Assembly (NCBI GenBank): GCA_963971425.1
Contig: OZ020519.1
Coordinates: 5,348,028-5,412,027, forward strand
Length of the DNA: 64,000 nt
Source of the DNA: Bryoerythrophyllum caledonicum
Lineage: Eukaryota; Streptophyta; Bryopsida; Pottiales; Pottiaceae
Direction of reading: 5' to 3'
The notes under the pieces were generated by a model. The model was not told where the DNA came from and ran no database searches. It saw nothing but the letters and a program-made list of their open reading frames with translations. The translations under genes and the position numbers were made by a program. The stretch's first letter is position 1. Every line of letters begins with the position of its first letter. Shown here piece by piece: positions 1-12,700 of this stretch.

Positions 1-672
1 ATACTTCATTTTCATAATCATTGTATTGAAAATATTTTATACCAAACTTCATATCGTCTTTTTACAATATGATCTCAAGAAGGATTGAAACAATATTGGT
101 TTTATGTCAATATTCATATGGAATGCGATTATGACCATAAGAAACATATATCTCTAATATATTCTACATATGAACAAAAGTGCCTTCTATTTTCCTAATG
201 TACTTTTGGTAAATAGATTTTGAACAACCAAATTGAAATTTTTTTGTAGTATAAAATTATAAAGTAGAACCCACAGTAAGCACATAGATGTGTTGTTACT
301 TAGTCTAATGTCAGCATCAACAAGCCTTATGTGGTAATTGAAGAAAGGCAAGCAAATAATTAAAAGGTTAAATGAAAGAGATCAATTATAACATGGATGT
401 GTGTGCTAACAGCATGTATATTGTATTCATGTGAAATTTTTACCACACAAACTAGACAGGCAAGGGCTTTTTTCCCAACAACTGTTACTACATTTGGACA
501 TTTGATGCAAAAAGATATAAATTTTTGTAATTCAACGGAACCCATAATGTACATAATATGTCCATGGGGACCATTAGAAATTGTGGTTTCCATTGGCTAG
601 CATAAACTTTCTTGGTGGTGAAGTTCACCGGTGGTCTTCACCTTATGAAGTTGGCCGGTGGACTTCACCATT

Positions 673-831
673 GGGTGTTTACACTACTAACCGGTCAAGA
701 CTTCTTCATGCATTACTTTATTCTTTTATTGTCTTGTCCAACATCCACCGCTCGCCTCAAATAACCATGTCTTGGCCGAGACTTCATGACCAGCCGGTGG
801 AGTTCTCCACCATAGTGTAAAACCCCCCTTA
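673..831. repeat. Possible small MITE with GTGTTTACACTA-type ends
   Basis: The left side reads GGGTGTTTACACTACTAACC and the right side ends CATAGTGTAAAACCCCCC, which are imperfect inverted repeats. The inner arms (GGTCAAGACTTC near 698; reverse complement of GACTTCATGACC near 785) also pair. The ends resemble those of the Harbinger-like element at 6432-7054 (both contain TTTACACTA), so it may be a diverged relative. The boundaries and target duplication are not clear. Confidence 0.35.
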
Positions 832-858
832 GTGTATTATGATCCTGTATATTATCAT

Positions 859-925
859 TGCAAGTTGTACATGCAAGTTGTATATACAAGTTGTATATTG
901 CAAGTTGTATATTGCAAGTTGTATA
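859..925. repeat. Short tandem repeat, about 14-bp unit
   Basis: About five copies of the unit TGCAAGTTGTATAT follow each other with small changes. It is a simple minisatellite with no visible function. Confidence 0.8.
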
Positions 926-1911
926 AAATTAACTTAATATAAAGAATATATGTTTTTCATATAAAAACGGGGCCCTCGGATCTTCCTGTTGTGAGTATTC
1001 ACATATTAAATGAATTAACACACTTTGTCAACGTAGAAAACGTGTTGTAAATTAATGACCGACCATAATAAGGGGAGCACTTTCAGGAAAACTCTATTAA
1101 TAATCAACTAGCTACCGAGACTTCGCTCTCAAGTTGCAACAGTCTTACCGCCAGAAGTATAACAAGAAGTATAATTAAATGGTGGAAACTGCTGCACTGT
1201 GCAGATAATCTACGAAAAGTCTGTACAGAACTTACTGTTCGAAAAAATCTAAACTCCACCAGCACACTTCCATCTTGCATGCAGGGCTTACTTGCATGCA
1301 GTTTACGTCTTCCTACACCGTTCCGTCAATATAGTGTAGACCAGGCTATTTGAAAATTTCCTACACTAATTGAAAATTTACATGCAATTGTTGACTGACA
1401 CACACCAGAACTTGGCATGCACATGCTTTGATGGAAAATAGTGTGAGTGATCTACATCAGTAATCCCTCTACACTATATTCAGTGTTTAGTGTAGCTGGT
1501 GTCAAATCTTGTTGTCCTGCAAAGTCTGGACGTAGATCAAGCATGGAGGTGAAGCGTTTCTTTTGAAGCTTTTCAAAGGTGTTGAGGGCCTGTCAACGTA
1601 CTGTAGTTCGTCTCCGCAGCTTATGCCCTGCCACACGACTCTACGTGGGCTTATTAACCTTGAAGACTAGTTGGAGGAGTCGGTGAGAACTATTCTTATA
1701 CACTGAGGCTCGCCAAGGTGCGTCTTTGAGAGAAGAGGGAGCTGATGCAGCTGCTCAGCCTGCTTGGAAGCAGCAGAATGGATCAACTTCTGTTCTACTA
1801 GAGCAGAACTGATCACGGATTCCTTCGATTTCGCTGTGAAGCTGATGCACCGATTGGAGATCGACTCTGAAAGCTAGCCTGCGAGGTATCAGCACCATCG
1901 AGCGGTGCAAA

Positions 1912-4900
1912 ATGGTGCATGCTGATCACCTTGTTCTGTATAGTTGTCTCTACTCGGTGACATGCCTCGTCGTGTTGGTCACGTGCCAGTCGCAGAGCAG
2001 TACCTTGAATTCGGGCTCCACCTTATTCTCGAATGCGACACTGGTATCGCCAGGCGGAGTGTTCGAAGTGGGGTTCATCTCCGGCGTGCGGAAGAGTCTG
2101 GCCACACCAGAGTGCACGCTCGCCATCTGGTATGCCAACATTCCGGGCAAGCAAGTCGTGTGGATCCCGCGAGACAGAGCCCTAATCTTGAGCAGCAACA
2201 TAGCCGCCCTGTCCCTGGCCTTGTCGACGCTTGGAGCCTTGCAAGTCTACGACAACAGCGGCGCAGATCCGATGCTTATGTGGAGCTCCGGCACTGAAAA
2301 TGTAAGAAATTCTCACCATCTAGTACTTAAGTAGTGAGTCAGTGAGTGATTCCCTGGTGAATGCAGGAAAGAACCAGTAGTTTGCACTACCCACTAACAA
2401 CCAGTGAATGTCCTTAATTATCCATGTTCAAAGTAGGAAGAATGGTCTTTGACTGAGAGGTTAAGGCTCCATCTCCCACTTTACAGAAATGTCTTTTCTA
2501 CTTTCGTAGGATTCACCAAAGTCCTTAAGTGAGCCATCTTTCCATCTTGACATCCACTACGTACATATTTTGGCATAATCCTTGAAGTAAGGGAACGCCC
2601 CGCAAAACATCAAGCATCCTTGCCTTCATCCAGCCTCAGTCTTGCTGTTGGACCCACTTTAGCCCCGACCACCTACGGGGCTTGCCCTCCACACCACTCC
2701 CTGCCCAATGAACATCCATTTCTCAATAGGTGAACATGTACACCAGTTGGATGATCACTGGGCAGGAAGTGGCATAGAGCGCCGGCTCAGTTGGTGAGCG
2801 AAGTGGTCGGGGATGAGAAGGAGGCCGAATGGAGCCGAGGATGCCTGATGTTCTGCTGAGCATTCACCCATACTTTTAAGCTTGTGCCCATAGTTTGAGA
2901 TGAGTGGTGACGATCAAACCCTGCGTCATGTGCAGCTGGACGTGGCGAGCGCCTCCATTCAGGACACCGGCAACCTGGTGCTGCGCGACACGGCGAGCAA
3001 GGTGGTGTGGCAGAGCTTCGACTCCCCGACGGACACGCTCCTGCCGGGGCAGAATTTCAGCTCCCCCAAGTCCTTGACGGCGTGGGAGAACGACGACGAC
3101 TGGAGCGCCGGTAACTACTCGCTCACGTGGTTAAACTCCACAAACCTGTCCGCGACATGGACGATTCCGTACCCGTGGGAGAACTCGAAGACGTGGGTGT
3201 ACTGGAATGTGGTGGGCTTCTCCCAGGTGTACCTCACGCCGGATGGAGAATTCAGAGGCACGAATGCGACATCACCGGGCAGCTCAGCGTCCATCGGAGC
3301 AGCCTCTGTGCTTGGACCGAACCGCATGATTCGCCTGACGCTGGACAAAGACGGCAACCTCCGGATGTACAGCTGGTCGGACCACGACGGATACTGGGTG
3401 GTCGAGTGGGTGGTCAAGCAGGACTCCTGCTCGATACCTGGCACTTGCGGGCCTTACTCAATCTGCGTCACCTCGTCGTGTACCTGCCCCCCGGGCTTCC
3501 AGTGGGTGGACGCCATGGACAGACGGTTCGGCTGCCGGCGGGTGGACCCGCCGAGGTACTGTGCTGCCGACGCAAAGGACACTTTCCAGCTTCCTGCCTT
3601 GAGCGCAGACTGGAGATACAACGACCTGAAATACATTCAGAACGTCACGTTGTCCTACTGCATGGAGCGGTGCCTGGCCGACTGTAACTGCGAGGCCGTC
3701 ATAGCTAGACTTCCCGATGCTATTATTAATGTCAATCCTGGTTGCTGGCTTAAGAAGTTCGCGCTCATCGATGGGTATGAGACGAGCACTCGGGTGAGTT
3801 ACCTCCGCGTTGGACGTCCCTCTGATCTCAGGCAGGGAAATTCCAAATTCAAAAATATAATTCTCCCCTTGTCAATCGGGGGAGGGCTGGTGCTTCTCGC
3901 GCTGCTCGCCATCAGCCTCTTGACAGTCCGGAAGAAGTTGGAGCATAAGAGGTTACAGGACAAGTGGGTGGTGGTCAAGGGGTCACTAGTCAGGTTCACG
4001 TTCCGAGAGATTCTCCTCATGACTGGAAAGTTTGACCGTAAGATTGGGCAGGGTGGGTTTGGGACTGTGTACGGCGGGCAGCTGAATGACGCCACGGTTG
4101 CTGTGAAGCGGCTGAATAAGGAGCTGTCGAGCCATGTGGAGAAGGAGTTCACAAACGAGGTGGAGATTCTGGGAGTCATCCACCACGTACATCTGGTGTC
4201 GCTGCTGGGCTACTGCAGCGAGAAGGAGCACCGGCTGCTGGTCTACGAGTACGTGGAGAACGGCTCGCTGGACACAGCGTTGTTCCGGGAGGGGAAGCTG
4301 GCCGGCAGTGTGCCTGTGTTGGAATGGAAGGCCCGATTCGCCATCGCCTTGGCGACTGCGCGAGGGTTGGCGTACCTGCACGACGACTGCAAGCAACGGA
4401 TCATTCACTGCGACCTGAAACCCGAGAACATACTGCTGGACTCGACCTACTGCGCGAAGGTGGCGGACTTTGGGCTGTCCCGCATCAAGAACCGCGACCA
4501 GGCCACCCAGACGCGGAGCAAGACGAGTCATATACGGGGGACGTTGGGGTATCTGGCTCCGGAGTACTGGCGGCCAGATGTCGGGACCATCACAAACAAG
4601 GTGGACGTCTTCAGCTTCGGGATGGTGTTGCTGGAGATGATCAGCGGTCGACGCAACTTGAGGCCGACGCCGACGCCCAGTAGCTTGGAGGATTCTGAGT
4701 GCCTCTACTTCCCGTCGTGGGCGTTCCCGAAGCTTGAGACGGGTGCTTTCATGCAAGTGGTGGATCCGGCACTCGCAGGGACGGATGTGCATCCCATGGA
4801 GGTGAAGCGCGCGCTGCAAGTGGCCTTCTGGTGCATCAACAACAAGCCCCACGTGCGGCCGTCCATGAGCGAGGTGGTGCACATGCTGCAGGGCAACGCG

Positions 4901-5059
4901 CCCATCGTGGTGCCCGTGCCGCGCCCGGGCTTCTTCGTCGATGACAACGACGAGTACGGGTTCCAGATCAACGAACAAGCAGAACAGAATTCTGGGAGCA
5001 GCGCCGAAATTCGAATTCTTAGCATGGCGGACTCCAGGATCCTCTCCGAATCACACTGA
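1912..5059 (+). CDS. G-type lectin S-domain receptor-like Ser/Thr kinase (two exons)
   Basis: Plasma-membrane receptor kinase of the S-domain (B-lectin) class, 837 residues, normal for the family. Exon 1 is 1912-2301 and exon 2 is 2936-5059; the 634-bp GT-AG intron joins them in phase 0. In order: signal peptide (about 1-27), B-lectin domain with LVLRD and VVWQSFDSPTDTLLPGQ, Cys-rich EGF-like/SLG part (about 292-330, CGPYSIC, CTCPPGF), PAN-type domain (about 346-421, CMERCLADCNCEAV), transmembrane helix (about 437-457, then RKK), and kinase domain (about 482-775). The kinase has GQGGFGTVYGG, VAVKRL, HCDLKPENILLD, DFGLS and GTLGYLAPEY, so all catalytic residues are present. HCD instead of HRD makes it a non-RD kinase, a type often tied to innate immune or cell-surface signalling. 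The ligand cannot be inferred. The start is the first ATG before the signal peptide. Confidence 0.93.
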
Positions 5060-6428
5060 TCATCAGGCAGGTGAACAAATGAATAAAGCACAGTTCGCAG
5101 ACCCAGTTCATTGAAAGAATGCATTTGGCTACAGGTGGATGCAGCAACTATCAGACGACGTTGCACATTCGAGAAGATTGCCGACGTTTTTCTACATTCT
5201 AGATGCTTCCAGCCATTGTGCCAACAATACACATATATTTGTCAACAATGAAAATGTTGAATTCCCACCTAGCTTGCGTCGAGAGTAGAAAGCGCCCTCT
5301 ATGAAAGAGCTATCTAGATATCGGAACCGAACTGCACCTTGAACCATAGCATCCTACACAGAAACCTGATAGCAGAAACTAGTTTTTCAGACATCTCGAG
5401 GTTTGATCGAAAGCCCACTGCACTTGCACCTATTTATCATATATCCTGTCTAGATAGATTTGTAGACTTACACCTTTCGATTGAAGATTCTTCAACTAAC
5501 ATCTTTCATTTGGAGGTTATTCCATCATGTGAACCTTATCATGTTCAAATACGACACCGTACATGTAGAATACTGTGGTCACCAATGGCACCTTCAGAGC
5601 TTTGAGGGTTGAAAGTCTAGTATGTGAAGCATAGTATTTTCATTTTGCAGCTTCTAGTACTTCCTTGACTGTCACAATTTCATAGTCCACTCAGCGGGTT
5701 CCGATCCAAAATCCTCTTCCTTGCTTCTCAGCTACTCCCATTTCTTGTGTCAAGAAAATAGCTAAGGTAAGCCCCCCATAACCAACAAAAACCCATAGCC
5801 AACGCCTATAAAATTGGGGTATATCCAACCCTCTTCCATCCCATTACCACCAACTCAGTTCCGAATGGAGGTTTGCTACTAGTCAAGACCCTTACTTTTG
5901 GTCGTTGGATATGGGGGGTACCTACTGCTGGCCACCCACTAAACATCGCTACACAGTTTGAAATTCATAACTAATTCAGTTTTCATCGAAAAAATATGAA
6001 ATATTTTGGGTTGAAATTGTAATCCTATTCGCTGTCACTGAAAAATGATAGTAAAATTATCTCATCTCTTCATATATGCACATTCCTTAACTTATCGGTT
6101 TTAGGGGGCTTACCTTACTGCATACATCAACATATCAACTTATCAAGTACCATAAAACCACTGTCAAATACAAATTACTGTGCATACATATTGCCTCATA
6201 AATACAGCATTATAGAATAGATACAAGATTCTACCACACAAACTAGTCAATTTTTCTCACTCTACAAAGGGAGTATCCAAGAGTACAGGATGTTAAAGAA
6301 ATCAGGATTTTTACTTAATGGTAATCCACCACATACAAGCAAATCCTCACCCAAGGTCTCTCCTCTCTCAAAACACACTCATAAGGCTTGACTATGCAAG
6401 AATGCCAAGCCAAAGGAACTCTCCTTTC
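5060..6428. other. Intergenic region downstream of the receptor kinase
   Basis: No gene seen. It contains the 3' flank of the kinase, a diverged TTAA-family repeat copy (about 5460-5606) and otherwise unassigned A+T-rich DNA. Confidence 0.5.
5460..5606 (+). repeat. TTAA-family repeat copy (subfamily C), partial
   Basis: The stretch contains GACTTACACCTTTCGATTG, ATTCTTCAACTAACATC and CACCAATGGCACCTTC. The same blocks occur in the same order at 25427-25630 and 33823-34036, and inverted at 26856-27079. The 5' end is diverged and the TTAA at the 3' end is mutated to TTGA. Confidence 0.65.
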
Positions 6429-6431
6429 TAA

Positions 6432-7054
6432 GGGGCAGTTTACACTACAGACCAAGAGCCGTGACCAAGGAAAATGGATTAATTCCATGGTCACACTTCA
6501 TGGTCACATTTCCATGGTCACACTTCATAAAAATGTCATTTTTAAAGCCCTTGGGCCTCTCACTAAGTGTAAACCGAACTTGGACCGGGAGTAATGACCA
6601 TGTACTAAAAAGTGGGCATGCTGATTTTTTTAATGAATGCCTGAAAAGGGCAGTATTTCCTAAAATAACAAAGAAAACAAAACAAGCCAAAAAGACAAAA
6701 AGGGTGGCCGCCATTGTATCTACACTAACATTGGCCCCCTTCCCAACCACAAAAAAAAAAAAAAAAAAAAAAAAAACGATTAAAAAAATAATAAAATTGC
6801 ATTTCAGGCCCATGGTCCCCTCGTTTCAGCAACGAGAGAACCCATTTAGACTCTCTCGCCGCAAAATCCGGGGGACCCTCCAACATTATCCATTAGGCCA
6901 ATTTCTAGGCCTTTTGAGGACCTCAACTCCTTTGGTCACTTTTCTTTTTTCCTCCTAGTGTAAACCCAAGTCATCCCGGGACGAGTTGATGGAGCCAATC
7001 ACAGATTTAAGAGGGTCATGGGACGAGTTCTTGGTCCGTAGTGTAAACCGCCCC
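6432..7054. mobile_element. PIF/Harbinger-like non-autonomous element (MITE)
   Basis: The 623-bp element has terminal inverted repeats starting GGGGCAGTTTACACTACAG on the left; the right end reads CTGTAGTGTAAACCGCCCC-like in reverse complement with two mismatches. Both ends are flanked by TAA (6429-6431 and 7055-7057), the 3-bp TWA duplication typical of PIF/Harbinger. There is no transposase inside. It carries an internal A-tract of about 26 bp (6751-6776). Confidence 0.85.
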
Positions 7055-7950
7055 TAAATTCCCTTCCAAATGTCAATCCAAGTAGAGCTAGTCCTAATTG
7101 CAAGTCAACTTTAGCCTTATGAAATTGTGACACTTAAGGAAGTACTTCCTTGGACTTTCTAAGATGAAATGAACTCCCTTAACTAACCCTTTAACGCCGT
7201 GTTGGCTATGGCTGGTCGTAAAATCTACAAGCGTGAAAGATTCCATAGAATGATATCTATAACACTCGTAGATTCTCCATCAATCTAAGCCAGCCCAGCC
7301 TTAAAGGGCTAATGTGAGTCCTAAGGCTCACATTTATTTGACATGGTGGGGCACTTGATATCATGTTAATAGGAAATGGAATTGTTTGGACTATCCGAGT
7401 AAACCCGTGGAAAGGACCCCAACTTAGGGTTTAGGATTTAGGGTTACAAGGGCATTTTGACAGTTCTAGGGATTCATACCTATTAAAAATTTCAGGTTTT
7501 TAAATATACGATGGAAAAGAGGAGATGCCCAAGAAGATGAAAACTCAAATAGATTTTGAAATTTATATGTTATATGAGAAAGTTGGAGGCAATAGTTCCT
7601 TTCCACTTTTCCTTGTCCTATGGACAAAGAGATAGTGACAGGAACAAACAAACACTCTATCCATGTCGTCGTCCTTTGGAGACTGGAGTTCTTACTGATA
7701 CTACAATATAAAAGTTAGGGTCCAACATTTTAGGGTTGAAATAACCCTAACCCTTACTCTCTGACCATTGTTCCCATTGAAGCAATGGTCATATGTTTGT
7801 AAATAGGAAATGACATAATTTTGGAACATTCATCTGCATCCATGACCCTTGCTTAAAAACTTATAATTATGAACTTATAATTACAATCTTTATTGTATGT
7901 TACACGACATGAAAAGCTTACCCAACTGCAACAAGATACATTCTTTATGT
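7055..7950. other. Intergenic region with repeat fragments
   Basis: No gene seen. A fragment similar to the SINE-like family lies near 7600-7700 (GGAACAAACAAACACTCTA, then GAGACTGGAGTTCTTACTG). Confidence 0.5.
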
Positions 7951-7954
7951 AAAT

Positions 7955-9000
7955 AGAATTAAACCCTTAATGAAAAAAGTTCCAAGGTGGACTTTTGCAA
8001 ATCTCGGGCACGTTCTCATGGTTGCAATTTATATTTGTAATTCTTGAAATTTTGCACAAGTATGCAAGAAGACAAGAGGTACATTGGAGTATAATTTTTA
8101 TTCTCATTGGACTTATAAAAAAAAGGGTATGCCATCTAGAAGAAAAAATTGGTGAGTGCGCGCATGTCGGCCAACTCCAAAAAAATTTGGTAGGACACTT
8201 TAGCAAATTTGAAATTTCGATACTAGCAAGTGATATTATTTCCTTTCATATTGTATTAAAACATATCTTGTCTTCAATGAAAAATTGCATTCTATCCCAA
8301 ATCATACATTTTCACACATTGCCACATTGTCGGACAAGGTACCAAAATAACTTCTTCATTTCCACATAATGTTTAGAAATCTTTATATTTTTCACTTTTT
8401 ATTTTCTCTATTACAAGACGTGGTGTAATCCTTCTTATTGATCGTTTGGATTATTATTCAAAACATATTTTGTTCCCAAAAAATCAAAACGTGAATTGGT
8501 ACTTTTTGAACCTCCATTCCTTGCACAATTCTTTTGAAAATGCTACACCTTTTTTCTACCTCCAAAAAATTGGTGTACAAGGTGATAATATCATGATCAA
8601 CATGATGATATCAAATTTAGACCTTGTGTAGTGCAAAACTTTGACACAGGGCATTTTTTATTGTTTCGCGGTTTTAGCAAGAGTGGCGACACAAATTTTT
8701 TGGAGACCACACAAGTGGGGACACAAAGTTTCTCCTGAAACTTCATCTTCATAAACATAGATTTGTACATCGTTTTTGGAGGCAGGATGGAGTCCTTGCT
8801 ATTCACTAGTAGCAATATGGTAATATGGAAACGGCCATCCATGTAATTTTGGCGACATAAAATCATAATTTTTCCACTTTTTTTGGAATATTCTTTTTAG
8901 GGGGGGAATTCTCCATTTAGCTCCAAATTGCCAAAAAAAGCCCTGCTTGACACCAAGTGAAGTCAAAGTTTGCCGATTCACTCGATGCAGGGATGAAAAT
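7955..9000 (+). repeat. TTAA-family long repeat, left part, split by the giant MULE
   Basis: The sequence matches copies at 37565-38020, 56454-57748 and 59033-59920, and inverted at about 43316-45200. Shared blocks include TTTGCAAATCTCGGGC, TTTTCACACATTGCCACATTGTC and AATTGGTGTACAAGG. It breaks off at GGGATGAAAAT (8990-9000), and its continuation begins with the same 11 bases at 21168. It is non-coding. It is the target into which the MULE inserted. Confidence 0.8.
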
Positions 9001-9017
9001 CAGGAATGCTATCTTGT

Positions 9018-9051
9018 GAGCAGTGAGCGGTGAGCGACGAGCGGCGAGCAC
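9018..9051 (+). repeat. Subterminal GTGAGC-like repeats at MULE left end
   Basis: Five near-identical hexamers (GTGAGC, GTGAGC, GTGAGC, ACGAGC, GCGAGC) follow the terminal GCTATCTTGT. A single GTGAGC sits in the right terminal repeat. They may be transposase binding sites; this is inference. Confidence 0.5.
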
Positions 9052-9781
9052 CAAATTCATGACAATTTTTACCATTTCTTTTGTTGTGAAATTAAAAAGA
9101 ACACCTATTGCCGTGAGTGTAGGTGGATTGTGCATCAAAAAAAAATATTAACATAAGAGAAATTCTTGACTTGCAATCGCTTTAATTTATAGTTTATTGA
9201 ATAGAGGCACCTATAGCCGTGGAACTATTATGAGAATTTTGGGAAAAAATTACATCCAAAAGTAAACTGATAAGAGATAATGTAACATATATTACAATGC
9301 AAACTTCTATTTCAAATATTAACGATTCTATATATGCTTAATGAGGGAGAAGTAATAAACATTGCTCGAATAACTCTACGACTTGCAGTAGAGGAATTCT
9401 CCCGGATATGTATTGCTATTCTAATTAAGTCAAATATGTAGTACTATTATAATGACTGTTTAGGTTAAAGGAAATTTCTGCAAGAAGGTTTAGGGTGTTG
9501 AATGGAGAGAATGATAGTGGTGGACCATCTAAAAATAATCGAAACTTTGTATACTATTCATGATGTGATAATTGTATACTTCCAAAATTCAAAGACACAT
9601 TATAAAAATTGATTAAAATCCATCCGTGAATGATAATTCAATATCTATTAGATTATCTAACTAGAGTACAAACATTTATGTGGATGAAACAAATAATCAA
9701 ATAAGACATGCAAGGGTGATATATAACCATAAATCCAAAGCCTCACATCAGGTCAATACGGCATACAAAATAGAGGAATCA
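9052..9781. other. Non-coding left arm of the MULE
   Basis: A+T-rich, no coding frame seen. It presumably holds the 3' flank of the cargo gene on the minus strand. Confidence 0.5.
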
Positions 9782-12700
9782 CTACTCCTCAGATGTGAAC
9801 TCATCGTCACTGCCCTGATGGATTAACGGCATACTGCTATCAGAACCACTATCAGAATCAGTACTAGCTTCCTCAGCCTCGTCATCCACAAAAACCTTCG
9901 CTCCGGAGCCGGATCGAGCAGCCGGTGGATGTCGTGGAGGCGACGGTTGCGCTACGGATGCAATGGCAGCAGCTTCAGCATATTCAGGCAAAATATGCGG
10001 CTGCTCCGGACTGACAACCTTCCCTGCCAAGCGAGCCAGCACTCATGCGGGAGGTGTTGATAGAGAAGCCATCAACGACGTCGAGAACCGTCTGCAACTA
10101 ATTTTCATTAACAAAATACCAATGATAGAATAAGATAACAAAAACAACAAATGAATGAAGAGAACTTACTTACAAGTTCTCTTAGGCGCAGTCTTAATCT
10201 CTGGTTCATCATCACCAAGCTCCAAAGGGCGCTTGAGAGAAGTCTGCTCCATGGGCTCAACAATCGCAGAATTAACCTCCAACGTTTGTGGAATCATGGG
10301 TCAAAGCACCTTGTCTACCAAATCCTTGCTTGCCTCCAAGGCAAGAATATGACGCTTGAGGGCTTTGCAAGCCTTGATAGATGCACCTAGAAAAAGTGTG
10401 GACTGCAAACACTAATAAATTAGAATCATGGTTGGATAATAAAAAAAAATGATTAGATGAAATGCAAATACCAGTAGAAGCGGTGAGGTCCATGACGATC
10501 TCATCCTCCTTGGTGCAAAGATCAATAAGAGCTTCCAATAGATTCTACGACTTCTCTCTCGCTCCTCGCCATGGCATCTTGGTGGAGGCTCTCACCGTCA
10601 ATGACTCCTGGGTGATGAAGTTGGTCAGATGACCGTCTAAAGAAAGCTCAATTCCATCCGCCAGAAGCTCGACTCTGTCATTGAAGACAAATGGAGTTGG
10701 AGGATCCCTCTTTCAAACGAAGCACTTGACCATGAAAGTCTTGTGTACGCGGCCGGGGCGAGCATCAGAGAAGATGAGAAGTCCATTGATGGCGAACCAG
10801 TTCGCCTCTTCGTCGAATCCCGACCACTGAGCCTAGGAAACCAGTTCATTTGAAATGAACTTGGAATCTGGATAGAACACGATGATAGCTCCTCCATCAT
10901 GAAGAAACGACTCTACCAACTCGAAGTTGAACCGAATCCACAATGATTATTTCCGACCCTTGGGGGTCGGCACTGTAGGTAGTGTGTTCCATGGTGGAAT
11001 CACAGTACCACCCTGAATGCCTGGAACTGGCAAGTCCTCCGGGACGTCAAATATGAACATATCCGCCAAACCATCCTTAGCCAACTCCCCCTTCATGTAC
11101 CGCGACTTGGTCCGCCATGGGCCATCAACCACTGTGCTATATCCCTCCAAACTGGCGGAACGTCATCCTCAGCTGTAACTGAATCATACTCAGTAAAGAT
11201 AGAGTAGGCACTGGTATTGATTACCTCAACAGCTACAGTGGACTCTATCTGCTCCACTATAGGAATCAAATAGATGGTCTGCGCCGGTTTAGCAACGAAT
11301 GCTGATGGGCAGCTGCTGGCGGATGAAAAAGGGCCAAATGTTGTCAATATAGGTGCCGGTTGTAAGAACGATCCAAGACCGATGGCAGACAACAATTTCT
11401 CGGGCCCTTCTTTTGCCACCAGAGCTGCCAACTCCTTGTTCCTCACTCAAGTCTCTTTCCTCTCCTTCCTTATAGTCTCCTTCTCCAAACGGGCCGCTTC
11501 TCGCTCTGCTCCTCTGGCTCCAATCCTGACCGTCTTCTATTTTTCCCTCTCCTTGGCCTTTCCAAAGAGCTCAAGGTCAGGCTCAATCTGGAATGGAGCT
11601 GAAGCTTGCAAAGCTGGACCCACTCCAGAATGTGTTGCTACGGTATCACATGACTCCCGAAGCTCCACCTCGTCACCTGGAGTTGGAACTGAATGCCAAA
11701 ACTCCAAGTACCAAGGCTACTAAGCCAAATGATGCCGAGTAAAACGGCGCAACTGAGACTATGTGAAGATGCACTCAGCGCTGACTGTGGTATCACACCA
11801 CTTCCTCAGCCGGATAGGCAACTTCCGAGGCTACAAAGCTCCATTGGCAACGAGCTCTCGCCAAAACTATCGGAGCACCACTCTCTTGACACTCTGAGGT
11901 GTCTCTGGCTGCTTGAGAAACTCATCAGGCTTCACGAACGGCTTCGTTCCACTGAAATGGTTCTTAAACGCCTTCTTCCAGAATCTGAGAGAGTTGGCCT
12001 CCACCCATGAGCCAATATCCAGAACGGGGTTAGGGAGACCCTCCATCCTAATGGTGATGTTGTCATCCTTCACGACCTTGGAAAATAACTTCTCAGCCTC
12101 CTCCTCAAGCTATACAATGAAAACAAAATGTTAGTGAACAAAACTTACAACTGATGGAAAAATAAAACATAAAACGATTTAAGAAAATTAAACTTATCCT
12201 TGCCCAAAATGAAGCCACGTCAAGCCAGGGTTTAAGACTGATCTCCGAACATGGTGCTTTTGGAAAATTGAATTCATCCCTCCCCTCTTTCGACAGATTC
12301 CACCAACGCATCCATCTACCTTTGAACCTCGCAGAAACCTTGGAAGTGCAAAGCAATTGCAACTTCTCTGTTGTAATTTCGGGCTTGTTCTGATAAACAT
12401 CATAATGATGAAGAACCTAAATCAAACGATAACAGAGAAGTGGTCAATAAAAAATATAAAATCATTTGAAAGATATTGAATGAACAAGTACAATGAATTC
12501 AATAAACGACTACCTCTTTGAAAAACTCTTCACCATTACGAGGGTCAGCAATGGCAAGAAGTCGGGTGAGTAAGGTGCCACATTGAGTCTTCTTCTTTTG
12601 CACCACTTCGGAGCATAGAGTGACCAACTCCGCAGAGCTCCCAACACGATCAGCCCCAACACCGGTCACAAGTGTGTCACGGTAAGATCGAATACAATCT

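Larger units (their letters stand above)
1..1911. other. Gene-free A+T-rich upstream region
   Basis: No open frame here has coding character. The stretch holds a possible small inverted-repeat element (about 673-830), a short tandem repeat (859-925), several copies of the motif CTACACTA (about 1330-1500), and the presumed promoter and 5' leader of the receptor kinase that starts at 1912. I could not place a TATA box with confidence. Confidence 0.6.

Noticed and set aside
3986-4978. 330-codon minus-strand open frame opposite the receptor kinase
   Set aside because: It is a shadow of the G+C-rich kinase-coding strand; its protein has no recognisable motifs and the plus strand has a full kinase domain.
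6461-6958. 165-codon plus-strand frame
   Set aside because: It falls wholly inside the Harbinger-like MITE and includes a poly-Lys run from the A-tract; it is not a gene.
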